Assembly (NCBI RefSeq): GCF_016545825.1
Contig: NC_052618.1
Span: 8,919,398-8,983,397, forward strand
Source of the DNA: Eucalyptus grandis
Taxonomy: Eukaryota > Streptophyta > Magnoliopsida > Myrtales > Myrtaceae
Length of the DNA: 64,000 bases
Direction of reading: 5' to 3'
The notes under the pieces are model-generated. The model had not been told where the DNA came from. It ran no database searches and saw only the letters and a list, made by a program, of their open reading frames with translations. Below are positions 11,414 through 22,467 of this stretch, one piece after another (position 1 is the first letter of the stretch; each line of letters opens with the position of its first letter). A program made the translations under genes and the position numbers.

Positions 11414-13328
11414 GTGAAGGCTGCGAAGGGACTTCCACTACTTGTCAAAGTTTTTGGTTCTTTTTTGCAATATAAAGGACTGGAAAAATGGATTAAATTC
11501 AAAGATCTCATGCAACAATTTCAGGAAGATTACCAGAAGATTCTGAGTATAATTTTAGATGAAGATCTAAAGCTGATGTATCTTAATCTTGCAAGTTTTC
11601 CCCCGGATGTGGATTGTCGGATTGCCTCACTTGTGTGGTGTCGGCTTCCTAGTCCTCCTCGTCCTCATCCTCTTCTTTCTCATCCTCTTCTTTCTCATCT
11701 GATCATTTGGCCTCATCATTATAATCGTCATGATGAAGTCAGTGTCCTTTGTCGAATGTCCCTAATAGAAATGGACGAAAATAAATTAGGCATGCACAGC
11801 ATGCTAAGGTGCCTTGCCAGGGAGATTGTCCATGAACGTTTCCACAATCCAGGAACAGGTGCTGGATTGTACGGTCCTGCCATAGCCCAGGACAGGAAGA
11901 AGGGGAAAAGGGTACGTTGGGGGAAAAAGTAGCATTTGAGCTTCTATATGTTTTTCGATTTTCTTTACCTGATGGGAGTTTAGGCATCCATAGTAACTAT
12001 TTCATTGTCTCGTTTCTTTTGTTGGTTTTTTTGGTCCTTCATACAGAAAAGAGACCACCTGGAAACTAAAGAGGCAGGCTGTGAGATCCTGCCGAGCACG
12101 ACTTTTCTCAGCTTGGGTCGCGCCAATATTGGTAGACAATTTGCAGGTGCCTTGTTGAACGTTTGGTGGCTTCAGTGGCAAGGGTGCCCTCAAGATGCGA
12201 TCAGCATGCATTTAGAGAAAAATGAGAACCTACTTATTCTTGACCTTTCCTGGAGTAATGTTACAGAGTCCTGGGGAGGTTGGAATAGAATAAAGGTGGG
12301 TTTATAGCTCATTTGTTGTTGTCTTCGTGTTAGCCCTTAAGTACATTGAGAGTTCTACGTCATATGAACTTTTTTCTCTTGTTTTGCAGATGGAGCGTTT
12401 GAAAGTCTTGAATCTTACAGGTTGTGGGGACTTGTTAATTACTCCCAGTTTCTCCTGTTGCCCAAATTTGGAGATACTGATTTTTGAGCAGTGTTCTCGA
12501 TTGGTTCATTTAGATCCTTCAATTAATTATCTGAAGTGTTTGGTCACCCTGAATTTGAAGTTCTGCTCCGAACTTAGCATGTTGCCAGCGGAAATGGGTG
12601 GGATGAATGCTTTGGAAAAGCTCCTGATTGATGGCACTTCCATACGAGAACTTCCTGCGTCGATAGGCAAACTGGTTAAACTGTGAATTCTTAGTGCCAC
12701 TAATTGCTTCACATTGGTTTGTGTTCCTATTTCGGTTTGTGAACTTCAAGCTCTTTCAATGCTTGCCTTGGATAACGCGAAAATTCTTGAACTCCCTGAG
12801 TCAATTGGAGACTTGGGGCATCTTAGACGCTTGTCTTTGAAGGACTATCGTAGGCTTGGAAAGCTTCCGGAATTCACTAGCAAATTGGAGCAATCACTAG
12901 AAGAGTTGGATATTTCAAGTACCGGTATTTCAAATTTGCCCGATTCAACTAAAAACCTGTGGAGATTGAAAGTGCTGAAAATGGATTCTTGTTTCGTAAG
13001 AGAATTTCCTCTTTATTTTGGAAAGTAGATTTTCTTGGAAGAAATACATGCCTCCTGGTGCAGGAGTTTGGAGGGAGTCTTTTCAAGTGATATTGTGCTC
13101 CCATATTCTCTCAGAGAAATGAGGCTTCGAGGTACTCGTATATCGAGCCTTCCATCAGAAATACAGTTCTTGCCAAGCCTTCAGACTCTGGATTTGCTAC
13201 ACTGCGACATTCTCAAAGAGTTGCCTCCCCTTCCCCCTAACCTAAGGAGCCTCGATGTCAATCCCGACTTGAAGCAAAAAATGTTAGAATCTTCAAATTT
13301 CAGCTGTTGGTGGCATTTATTGCAATAA
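11414..13328 (+). pseudogene. TIR-NBS-LRR (TNL) resistance gene relic, 5'-truncated, two in-frame stops
   Basis: The first exon piece (11414-11932) starts at the NB-ARC GLPL motif (AAKGLPLLVKVFGSFL) and covers the start of the ARC2/winged-helix part (LYLNLASFPPDVDCRIASLVW...MHSMLRCLAREIV). TIR, P-loop and kinase-2 are absent. An exon after the acceptor at 12046 encodes the pre-LRR segment (WWLQWQGCPQDAI, LDLSWSNV). An intron at 12296-12389 (GTGGG...TTGCAG) precedes the LRR exon. The LRR frame is broken by TGA at 12684-12686 and TAG at 13026-13028; reading resumes in the same frame after each. It ends at 13328 after LPPLPPNLRSLDV, a usual TNL C-terminal feature. Intact relatives sense pathogen effectors in the cytosol; this copy cannot make a full receptor. 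Confidence 0.85.
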
Positions 13329-13549
13329 GTAACACAGTGTTAGTTTGGATCAGAATGTCGAGTGTTGTCATTTGATGTGGTTCGTAGGATTGATTACATT
13401 ATGCTCCCAGCAATTATAGAGTTGTGTCGATCTACTCTTCTCAATTGAATATGTTTCCCTCCTGCTTATATTTCTGGTATTCATTTCAATGTGGTGTATA
13501 TGCATCGACTTAGCATAGTCATGAATTTCTATGACTGTCGATAATATTT

Positions 13550-16302
13550 TCGTGGCAACTAAGATAATCTAACTATACACATGCATTGAATAAGAGAAAA
13601 CACTCATGTCATTGCAAATTAACCATAGAGGAATGCTTTGTGCCGTTGGAAATAAGCCGTATTGTATATATTAGTTGTAAATTACTTTCCCAAGAAAAAT
13701 GAGCACTGAATTTTGAGAAGTTACATATTATCCTCTTGAGCTTTGATTTTTGTTTTTGTCACTATTTTTCTCCCTCTGCACGGCAAATTAAACGTTCCCT
13801 GAATAGGTACTTGCTCATTTTTCTTGACTAGAATAATCTCTACCACATTGTTAATGAAGTTAAGAAAATAGAAATGACACATGACTAATGAAGTTAACAA
13901 TAATACGGTTAAGTTTGTCAAGAAAAATAATTTAATCCATACTCAATTAACACACTTAACGGAGATGTAGATTAAAAAAATTAGTCATCGCAGCAAAAAT
14001 CAAAATTCTAGAGTTAACTTGTAATTTTTCAGAGTCGGGATTTATTGTGCAACGGTATCAGAGTTCCGGTACATTTTGAAATTTGGTAGCTATTGTGAAA
14101 TAATGCCTAATTATCCCTGATATTATGATTGCTTGGGCCACTAGAAATGTTCGCCTGTACAAATGTCAGATTGTACATAATACTCCTCGGATCATCATCA
14201 AGATGAAAAGTACACAAATCCAAATGGGTTGGATCTATAAACCTCTTAAACAATAAAGTCAGCGGTAGTTATCTGTCAGAATACTTACCATTAAAGCACT
14301 TCTACATTCAACACTTCAAATTTTAGATGAGTTGACAATTACATCCCTATTTTCTATAAAATAGATGGGCTATATTTAGTTCGAACATATTTCGACTTCA
14401 GATTCTTTTCTTTAGCTGTCCATCAACAATTGTTGCAATCTTCCGTATGGAAAAATTATGTCGTTGAAAATTAACTGTAGAGACTATGCTTTATGCCGTT
14501 GAAAATTAGCCCTATTGTACATATTAGTTGCTGAAGAAAAGCAATGAACCTTGTGAACGACCATCATTTTCATAATGAAATATTTCATTTATAAATCTTT
14601 TGTGTTTGAAGCCTGAACTGGGACTACACATCCAAGTTACACTAGCTGCATGTTCTTTTACATGCAGCTCACCTGTTGGAGTGTAGACCATCTACGCGTA
14701 TGTTTTTGGTCAAAGTTCCGATTTGAACTAAGAGTGATTGATTTCCGGATGGTTCGGTTCTTGACCTAGTGATGCCAGACTTCCTAGAGTAAATCTTGGC
14801 CTAAAAGATAAAAACCTGCCCAAACTTATAAACCACATTACACCTCAGCATGAAAGCGCTGGTCTTGCTTCCTTTAGCGGGTTAAAACACCTCACACGAA
14901 TCTTGTCTACTCCTAGGACTGCATCAGGTTATAAACCATTACTAGGTAGTTTAGTGTAGGAATTAGGATACAAATTTTAGAGGAAAGAACATAGTCCAAG
15001 TCAAAATTTGTTTGGGTTTAAGGTAATTAATTTGGGGGGAAAATGAATTTAAGGTAAATAAGTTGTAATTTCCATAAAAGCATATGCCGTTGAATTTAAC
15101 TTGATAGAGGAAATAAAGTTTTCTCACTTTAGCCACCAAGAGTAAAAAAAAAAAAAGGGATAATACCCTAAAAAAACCCCAAACTGGTACACTTGTGACA
15201 AATTTACCCTATGTTAGTTTTCGTTAAATTTTATTATCAAATTATTAAGTTAAATAACACGTGACAGTTAACCAATATACCAATTTAGGATTTTACGTTC
15301 CGTTTGTCACAGTTTACAATTTTTATGATTTTTTTGTGGTATTAATCCAATTTAGTATAGGGTATATTTGTCACAAATTTACCAGTTTAGGGTTTTTTTA
15401 TAGTCGAATAAATTAGTTTGGGGTAAATTTGTCATAAATGTACCAGTTTAGGGTTTTTTATAGTTAGTCGGGGTAAATTTGTTACAAGTTTACCAGTTTG
15501 GGGTTTTTCATGGTCAAAAAAATAGTTTGGGGTAAATTTGTCACAAGTGTACCAGTTTGGGGTTTTTCAAGGTATTAACCCAAAAAAAAAAAAAGCACAT
15601 TTTGCATTGTGATTCTTGATCAGACTACTTTTTTGTCCTAAATCTCTACTTACCTTCAGAAATGTACATGCAGGGCATGGTTAAAGTTATGTGTTGAATA
15701 ATTGATTCACTTCCTTCAATTGGGTTGCACCAATTTTGATGTTGGAGAAAACTTTGTCTCGCATCATCTAATATATATCTTGCTAATGCTTCAATAAGTT
15801 ATGAGAATCTCAATTTAATATATAAGTATTGACTGAGACAGGATAAGTGATGGTGTAAATCGTTCGTTGATTTCTCACTATTGAATTATTTTCCTTTTTA
15901 TTTTTTGGATGTAACAAATAGGTGATATCTTGGGTCATTGCATGCAGCTCACTGGTATGGTCAGAGATAGACCATCTTCATTCCAACCAAGTGACCTCAT
16001 GAAGTCACGATTTTCATTAACTAGCTCATTCTTTTGAAATCTTGACAGAAATTCCTTTTTTTGTCGTTTGGCTATAGCAACGATAGCTTCGTGTGGAAGT
16101 TCGGCTTCCATATGGATAGCTAGGTAAAACGAAAGTCACACACCAATCAAAGTCATACATATCTATTTCCACAAAGCTTTAAACTAATGGCAAGTAATGG
16201 ATCATATTTGATTCCATCAAGACAATTGAAATCCAATAGTACACGTTTCTAGACGGTTCATTCAAGGACACACCAAAAACACCTTCCTTTGGCTTTGGTT
16301 CT
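13550..16302. repeat. Segmental duplication copy A, left part
   Basis: This non-coding stretch matches 45545-46770 (copy B) at many landmarks in the same order: CATGTCATT...TTAACC near 13605, GTAGTGTAGGAATTAGGAT-like sequence near 14950, a TAAGGTAAAT...GTAATTTCC block near 15050, and the AAAGCTTTAAACTAATGGC block near 16176. Parts also match 49700-50037 and 54790-54990. No gene is supported in it. The match breaks near 16302, where an LTR end is inserted, and resumes at about 21090. Confidence 0.75.
15157..15581. mobile_element. TIR element (MITE-like), family T, copy 1
   Basis: It begins GGGATAATACCCTAAAAAAA and ends TTTCAAGGTATTAACCC. The ends are inverted repeats that extend inward through ACCCCAAACTGGTACACTTG and its complement. 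The inner part has several further inverted modules of CCAGTTTGGGG and GGTAAATTTGTCACAA. It is about 425 bp, without coding capacity, and lies between two runs of A. The equivalent place in copy B (about 46050) lacks it, which supports insertion. Confidence 0.8.
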
Positions 16303-17100
16303 TGTCGCAACCTACCTCTCAGGAGAGAGAATAGGTTTAGTGAGATTACCTAAAAGACGGGCCCACGGGCCATAATTAGGAGCGAACTCTCCCAAGTCCA
16401 TATCTTGTGCGATATTAATGTGTTTGTAAAAATGTTTCAATGAGGAGTTACTGCTAACCTATTGAGATAGGCTTAAAAACTAAGTGAAGCATGTGACTGT
16501 ACCTCACTTTCTACACAATTAGAGAGTTTGAGATTAAGGACTTAATTACACTAATAAACAATCGATACCATTTGGGTACCGACCAAGTGAGTGCGCAATT
16601 ATTAACATAATAATCAATAACTAAAGTGACATCGGACAAATTACTTAAGGAGAGCAAGAATCTAGCATTGTCAAATAAGGAGCATGCCGCCTCTAACTAA
16701 GCTAAATGGAAACCATAATTAACATAAGGAAAGTGTGTAATCAAGGGCATTCATCTCTAAGGACAATTGGGCACAATTTTAGATAAAAAAAAAAAATGAT
16801 CCACCCTTTTTAAGAGAAGATCATCCAAAAACTATTTTAAAGCTTTTTGGGGAATTCTAATTGGAATTTTTTGGGGATTTTCTAAATTTTTTATGAATTT
16901 TTTAATTTTCCAAAATTTTAATTATTTTAATTTTTATTTTGATTTTTGTATTTTTATGCAGTTTTTGAATTTTTAAAATTTCTATGAATTTTATTTAATA
17001 TCTTATAAAAAATTTCTTTTTTAAATTTTTATGATTTTTATTAATTAATTAATGTTTTACAATTTTTCATGATTTTCTTTTTATGAGTTTTAATATTGTT
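16303..17100 (-). mobile_element. LTR fragment in reverse orientation, related to the 3' LTR at 8308-10354
   Basis: TGTCGCAACC at 16303 and CTCTCCCAAGTCCA near 16390 match the reverse complement of the last ~130 bp of the 8308-10354 LTR. An AT-rich stretch (16780-17095) follows, then GC-rich GGGTCCGACCCGGACC, the order expected of that LTR read backwards. The middle is too diverged to align by eye. The left edge coincides with the break in segmental copy A. Confidence 0.45.
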
Positions 17101-17620
17101 AAAAAGGAATTCGGGCCGGGTCTCTTGGGTCCGACCCGGACCCTATAGGTCCGGGTTGGGTCAAGAAATCGGACCAGCCGCGAGGCTCGGCCCGAATAAA
17201 CCTATTTCGCCAGACCAAATATACCCGGCCCGGCCTCCTCTTCTAATTGCACTAAGCACACTGCACAGCAATTTAAGCCCAAGTTTTCTGCCAGACTAAA
17301 GCAAATCAGGCCCGAAGATCACCAGTCCAAATATAGCTCCAAATCGACCCGAACTCAACAAATTCTAGTTGAGCCCAGATTCCTAAAACCCATGAAAACA
17401 GAAGAGACGAACGGCCATGAGCCGGCTCGTATCCGCCCTTGGAGTTGGCTCAATCAGAGGACCGTCCGTCGGGATGCACACACGACACGCAAAAGAACAG
17501 GGCACTACTCCACAAATGACAATGAAAGTCCACAAACGTGTCAAATAACCAACAACCGCTTAGAACCAGACCAAAATCAGCTGAAGACTTGGATTTCGGT
17601 GATTGATCAAGATAAGACAA

Positions 17621-17643
17621 TATATATATATATATATATATAT
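17621..17643. repeat. (TA)n microsatellite
   Basis: About eleven TA units sit in the GC-rich leader of the second element. Confidence 0.9.
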
Positions 17644-19651
17644 AACTAGAGATTGAGCCATTGAATTTTTCCCTAAGGAAGACGATAAAAATCAGCTGAT
17701 GTGATCTCTTTTCCCACAATTGACGTCTGGGCTGTTGGGAAATTTTTCCATAGAAATGCGATATCATCTCCCGGTTGTTAAAAGAGGTTTATTTGAAAAA
17801 GTTGTGATCAGCATCTAACGTCCGTGGGTATCATCATTTCAAGAGCAAATCTTCATTTGCGGCTGCTCTCCTCCGCACTCCGCTGCCCACCACCGCTCCG
17901 TAAGCCAAGCCACCATATCCTACTCTCCATCCGCGACGTTGCCCTGACGTGGTCATTCATCTCATCAATGCTGACGTCAGCTCCGCCGCGCCTCCCGCCT
18001 TGCTCAGCCGCGACTTCCAGGCGCAGTGACTGACATGATGTCGGATCGCTGACGAGCCTCACTATCACGCACAGCAGCTAGGCCGAGAAGTCCAGCGAAT
18101 CCAGCCACGGCCAGTTATCCCAGTAGGTCTTCTAGACCTCCTTGCAAGCTTTCAGGTTTCCTGGCAAAGCAGCTAGGTACCGGTGGTCATTTAGCGATAT
18201 TGGCGATTGTCTGTGGCGTTTCTAGCTAACATCCGTCCTTGCCATTACGTTCAAGAGTCGCTAGTTCCCCCGGCAAGCCCCTTTTGCAAACTCCGGCATT
18301 GAACAACGGTCGTCAATCCTCGCTGCCATAGCTTCACCGGTTACACTCTCTTGCCAATACCCACCAGAAGGCGTCGCACCTTTCCTCGCTTCGATTGTCT
18401 TAGGTTAATCTTTGCTCAAGGTAAGCTGGGTCTGTCTGAATTCATTTTAGTATATGGTTTTTAAATGCATGTTATTAGTTAATTGAAGCTTATGCTATCA
18501 CGATTTGATCCGATCCTTTCCTTTTGGACCTTTAGGCACTAAGATCGAACTCCAATCAACGACGTGATTAATTCTAATCATAACGTGTATTTCAATATAT
18601 CAATATTGCTTGTCATTGTCTCATACATATTTAGGGTTTTGTGCAAGTTCATAATTTGTTATATAGGGAAATGCATTTTAGTGTCAGAGTACATGTAGAT
18701 TTAGGGTAGTTCATGGTTTTTACTTATAAAAAACAAAAGAGAAAAAAAAATGTTACTTGTGTTTTATAGCACGTAATTCACGTCATCTAGAAAGTCACAT
18801 TTTTGGTTATTATGTGTTGAAGATTGGAGTAATTAGTTATTACATTTCATGCATTATTCATATTGCACATCATAAAAAGAAAAATATGAAAAAAGTCAGC
18901 ACTGCATCGCTAAGTCGATATTCGTTTAGCAAAAGTCAGTAAGTCAAATATAGGGTCCTAGGATATAATTTGCTGTTTTCATTAACATACATATAATATA
19001 AAAAAAAAAAAAGAATAAAAAAAGAAAAGCATTTCATATAACTTGCATCTAGGATTAGTCCTTGATTAATTCTATCTTATTTCATAGCATTCTCGGCATA
19101 TCGTATCGCTAGCTTTAGGAATTGATCCCGTATCATTGCATATGGTTAATTCATCATAGCATAGCAAGCATGACATTTAGGACTTTATGTTACTTCATCA
19201 ATGCATGTTAGATTAGTGCATATAATCATAGCATTATCTGAGTTGTGTCCATATTGCATTTGGGGAGTTCATCTCATTAAAAAGAAAACACAACAAAGAA
19301 TGAATCGACATTACATCTTAGTTATCTCAAAATAGCTTAGGTCATGCATTAGTCAAATTCATCAACATTTTCATTAATAAATGCATTTGTTATCGCATGT
19401 TTGCTTTCTAAGTCTAAATTTGCAGAATCCTCGTCTCATTTGAGTGTCAAATACACATCCATTCCTGCTTGCTCATGCATTTCAGGTTCTTTTCTGAGTA
19501 ATTTTGTTACTATTTTGATTATTGAATTTTCCACTTTTAGGAGTTAAACCTCACATGTACATGTGCATGCTTTTGTATCTTTCTACCCTCGCTATCCCTG
19601 TAAGTGTTCTATCTTCTTTGTCATTCTTATATATTACATCGTCTCCCAATC

Positions 19652-19984
19652 ATGATCAAGCAATACTTGTCAGATTGCGTCGAAGAAATGACCAAGAAGT
19701 TGGCGCTCGAAGGAAAGAGCGACGGAATGACACCCCTCGGACGTCGAATGAACGAGTTGAACAATGTAGTGCAACGTTTGTCAGATCGCGTGGATAAGCT
19801 GGAGAAGGTATTTGCGACTCGACGTCCTCCTCCAAGGTCAAACCCAACGAACCGGGTAAAGCCCACTAATGTTAATTCGACCGGCAAAGCTGAAGGTGAT
19901 AAAAATGTCCAGGCAACCAATGATACTAGCATTGTCATTGACGAGGATTTGGATGATAGAATGAGTTTGAATTGCCGAGAGTAG
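19652..19984 (+). CDS. Small coiled-coil protein of the retroelement, function not recognised
   Basis: The frame has 110 codons from ATG at 19652, beginning MIKQYLSDCVEEMTKKLALE. A heptad-like stretch (MNELNNVVQRLSDRVDKLEKVF) at residues about 30-52 predicts a coiled coil. A basic and proline-rich linker with RRPPPRSN follows, then an acidic tail (IDEDLDDRM). It resembles the N-terminal leader of plant gypsy gag proteins, such as the MESEMKQVFNVLRQL segment of the gag at 827, but lacks a gag core, zinc knuckle and protease. It may be what remains of gag in a non-autonomous element. Expression is unknown. Confidence 0.45.
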   Translation: MIKQYLSDCVEEMTKKLALEGKSDGMTPLGRRMNELNNVVQRLSDRVDKLEKVFATRRPPPRSNPTNRVKPTNVNSTGKAEGDKNVQATNDTSIVIDEDLDDRMSLNCRE

Positions 19985-21007
19985 GGGCATGTTTAATTAT
20001 ACACATATTCCTCTACATAGGAGTCTTTTCTACTTTCTTGGATTTCAATTTTTCGTTTTCAATAATGTAACTCGTTCCTTTCAGTAAATTGCAAGTTCAT
20101 GAGAAATTTTCATGTGTTTGAAGGCATGTGAAAGCACGTCAAATTTGCCCTATCATCAAATCTCTTTGAAGGTTGGGCTTCTGCACAATCCTTCCAAAAT
20201 TTATCCAAGGCAAAAATTTCAATACATCTCAAAAAATAAAATATAAAAACTCGTGACTTCATAATGCACCTTAGGTGGCAAGACAAATTCCGATGATCTA
20301 GTGGAGGAATAAAGCCCTGAATTTTATAGATGCTCAGAGAACCCATTTTCTGTGCAAACCAAGTTGGAAGACTGCCCGGAAATATTCATACCTTCGGGAT
20401 ACGATTTAATAAGGGAGGATTGCCATCAGGTCCCATTTTTTCTAACTCCGCACTATTCATTCATATGCTAACGTATGATGTTGTACTTAATGTAGATTAC
20501 ATAAACCCAATAGCATGGCGGAGACCAATCAGCTCCACACACGCCCTTGAGAAAGAAACTTACAGAGGTAGATAGAGTCAATGTGAGGGCTAATCTTATA
20601 TCGATCGGGCATGATGTCATCTCCAAGAGTGTTAAGAAGTGTTCGCTCTTAAAACTTCATGCACACCACTGACAAGTAACAAAGTGGGGGCAAGCCATCG
20701 GCAAACGAGGAGATATAAAGGAACCGAGACAAAAGGATCACCTAACTTTTGAAGAAAATGGTGTATCTCATGCCTAAACTTAGCTTGATTAATACCACTC
20801 TTTTCCTTTGTAGGTGACAAGATGCTTAGCAAGGATGATCGCAGTTTCCTGAATCCTACAAGTGTTGATTCCCCATCACTTCAAAAGTATCATTGTTGTG
20901 CAAACCGACTCATAACTTGTAGGGGCAAAGAATAAACTTGAATGGGTGATTAGTTGAAGGTCCAAAATCCCAAATCATTATAGAGAACTTCTATGAGCTC
21001 TCCTTTC

Positions 21008-21016
21008 AAAGAGGGG
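21008..21016 (+). other. Polypurine-tract-like site
   Basis: AAAGAGGGG is identical to the tract before the 8308 LTR, and the upstream CCTTTC matches too. It marks the probable 3' end of the second element's internal region. The following LTR is mostly missing. Confidence 0.5.
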
Positions 21017-21089
21017 TAAGGCGTAAAATCTAAAGAATCATATTGTAAAGGTTTATTTATTTATTTATTTATTTTTATTATGATCTTGT

Positions 21090-21485
21090 CCCCGTTATTG
21101 CATAACGAAATTATTGGATGGATTTATAGAAAGAACCTATGTATTTCTAGTAACATTTCTTCCACCTTATGTTTTCCTCGATTATACATGCATGCACGCA
21201 TTTGGTTCATTATAGTCCTTGTTCAATAAAATAAAAAATAAAGGAACGCGACCCAGACCTTTTTTTCTCAAATTTTGCATCGGATAATTAGGAATTAAAA
21301 TACATTAATTAACAACTGCCGCAAATATATACTAAGCAACTAGAAAATAAACATTTAAAACACTTGTTCCAGTCTAGCCACTAATTGAAGTTTTTTGGAA
21401 ACTCCAAAAGGAGTAATAAATTAAAGAAAAAAGTATATATCTCTTGCTTCATCCATCCATGGTCACCAACTGAAAGTCTACAACC
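21090..21485. repeat. Segmental duplication copy A, right part
   Basis: It matches 47370-47880 and 55455-55930 in order: GAAATTATTGGATGG, TTCCACCTTATGTTTT, CCTTGTTCAATAAAAT, AAAGGAACG, TTGGAAACTCCAAAAG and the GGTCACC(A/T)AC block near 21462. The homology ends near 21485. Confidence 0.75.
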
Positions 21486-21499
21486 ATACAATCCTCAGA

Positions 21500-22070
21500 G
21501 AAAATTTGAATCTGAAAATTTCTCTCTTTGCGCTCGTTTCTGCTTCGCCATGCATCAAGCGGCCGTTCCCCTGCCGTCGCCGACGAACTACATTATGGCT
21601 GCCCCTACTCCGATGCTCGCTGACTTCTCTCTTACGGCTCGTTGCTGCTCTGTCGTGTTCGTTCCGGCGTTCCCGGGATCGCAGATGCAGCACGCGGAGG
21701 AGGAGCATGCCTCTTCGAGCTCCCTCAACATCGGAAAGCGTCGCCCGCCAAGCAAGACCCCACACACTGAAAGGCTCGAAGGCGAGGTTGCTGGAGAAGA
21801 AAGGTTGAAGCCCCTCTGCCTCTGGTGGTTGCTTCCATCGCCCCCTCCACCCTAACGCCGACGCCGACGCCTCCATCTCGCGACGTCCACTCTTCTCTCC
21901 CTCTCCCCCCTCAGCGAAGTCGTGCCTCTCTTCCAGTGAAACGCGACGCGAATGGCCCTCCACCTCTGCCTCCACCGGTTGACTCAGTTGCCCTCGACTC
22001 CAACGCCGCCTCCTCCCCTGAACCTGACTTTGACGCCGACGCCCCTCCGCCTCCCTCTCGCAACCTCTAG
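21500..22070 (+). other. GC-rich stretch with overlapping open frames, not recognised
   Basis: Composition jumps to GC-rich with Pro/Ser/Arg-rich frames on both strands. One frame from 21385 runs to 21855 and others overlap it. None shows a recognisable domain. It could be the 5' coding part of the gene whose later exons lie at 22468-25300, whose plastid transit peptide would be Ser/Pro-rich, but I cannot show this. Confidence 0.3.
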
Positions 22071-22071
22071 T

Positions 22072-22150
22072 CTGCTCGGTGTCGTACTATTGGAGATCAT
22101 CGCAAGCAAAAGGCCTCTAGACCCCGAGTTCAGATAATCTGTCGGCATGG
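22072..22150 (+). pseudogene. LRR receptor-kinase fragment (subdomain IX piece)
   Basis: The frame reads GVVLLEIIASKRPLDPEFR followed at once by a stop (TAA), then a decayed SVDI-like remainder. It matches the segment [19 protein letters not shown] of the longer kinase relic at 25307-25977. In that relic the next codons are GAATCC, here TAATCT, so a G-to-T change made the stop. It is a separate, more decayed copy of the same kinase and lies on the other side of the translocator relic. Confidence 0.65.
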
Positions 22151-22467
22151 AGCCATTTTTCTCTGTCCATCTATTGGCTAGGTTTCTTGGGGAGGTGCGA
22201 ATACTTATAGATCTTGCCCTTTATTTCCAACTTTCACTTCTGATGTAGTTTTTCGGTTACTAAATGATGCACCATTTTATTGTGAGTTGTTGTAAAGCTC
22301 GTAATTTTTTGCAACCATTTAGTTTGCTGAGTTAATATGGTTACCTGTTGAACTTAACATTTAAGGTTCATGTTTCTTAATTTTCTCGTGATCTCAAGAG
22401 ACTAATGAGATTCATGGTGTAGCATTTAATATCCGCCTCCCATTTTAACTTTTTTGTCATTTTTGGC

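Larger units (their letters stand above)
17100..21085 (+). mobile_element. Second degraded pol-less LTR-type element
   Basis: A GC-rich leader-like stretch (17830-18400), an AT-rich region (18430-19600), one short gag-like reading frame (19652-19984), non-coding sequence and a polypurine tract at 21008-21016 follow in the order of a small LARD. The sequence after the tract (GTAAGGCGTAAAATCT) resembles a decayed form of the LTR start TGTTGACACCTAAAATTTT. No pol motif was found. Its insertion splits segmental copy A. Confidence 0.5.
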
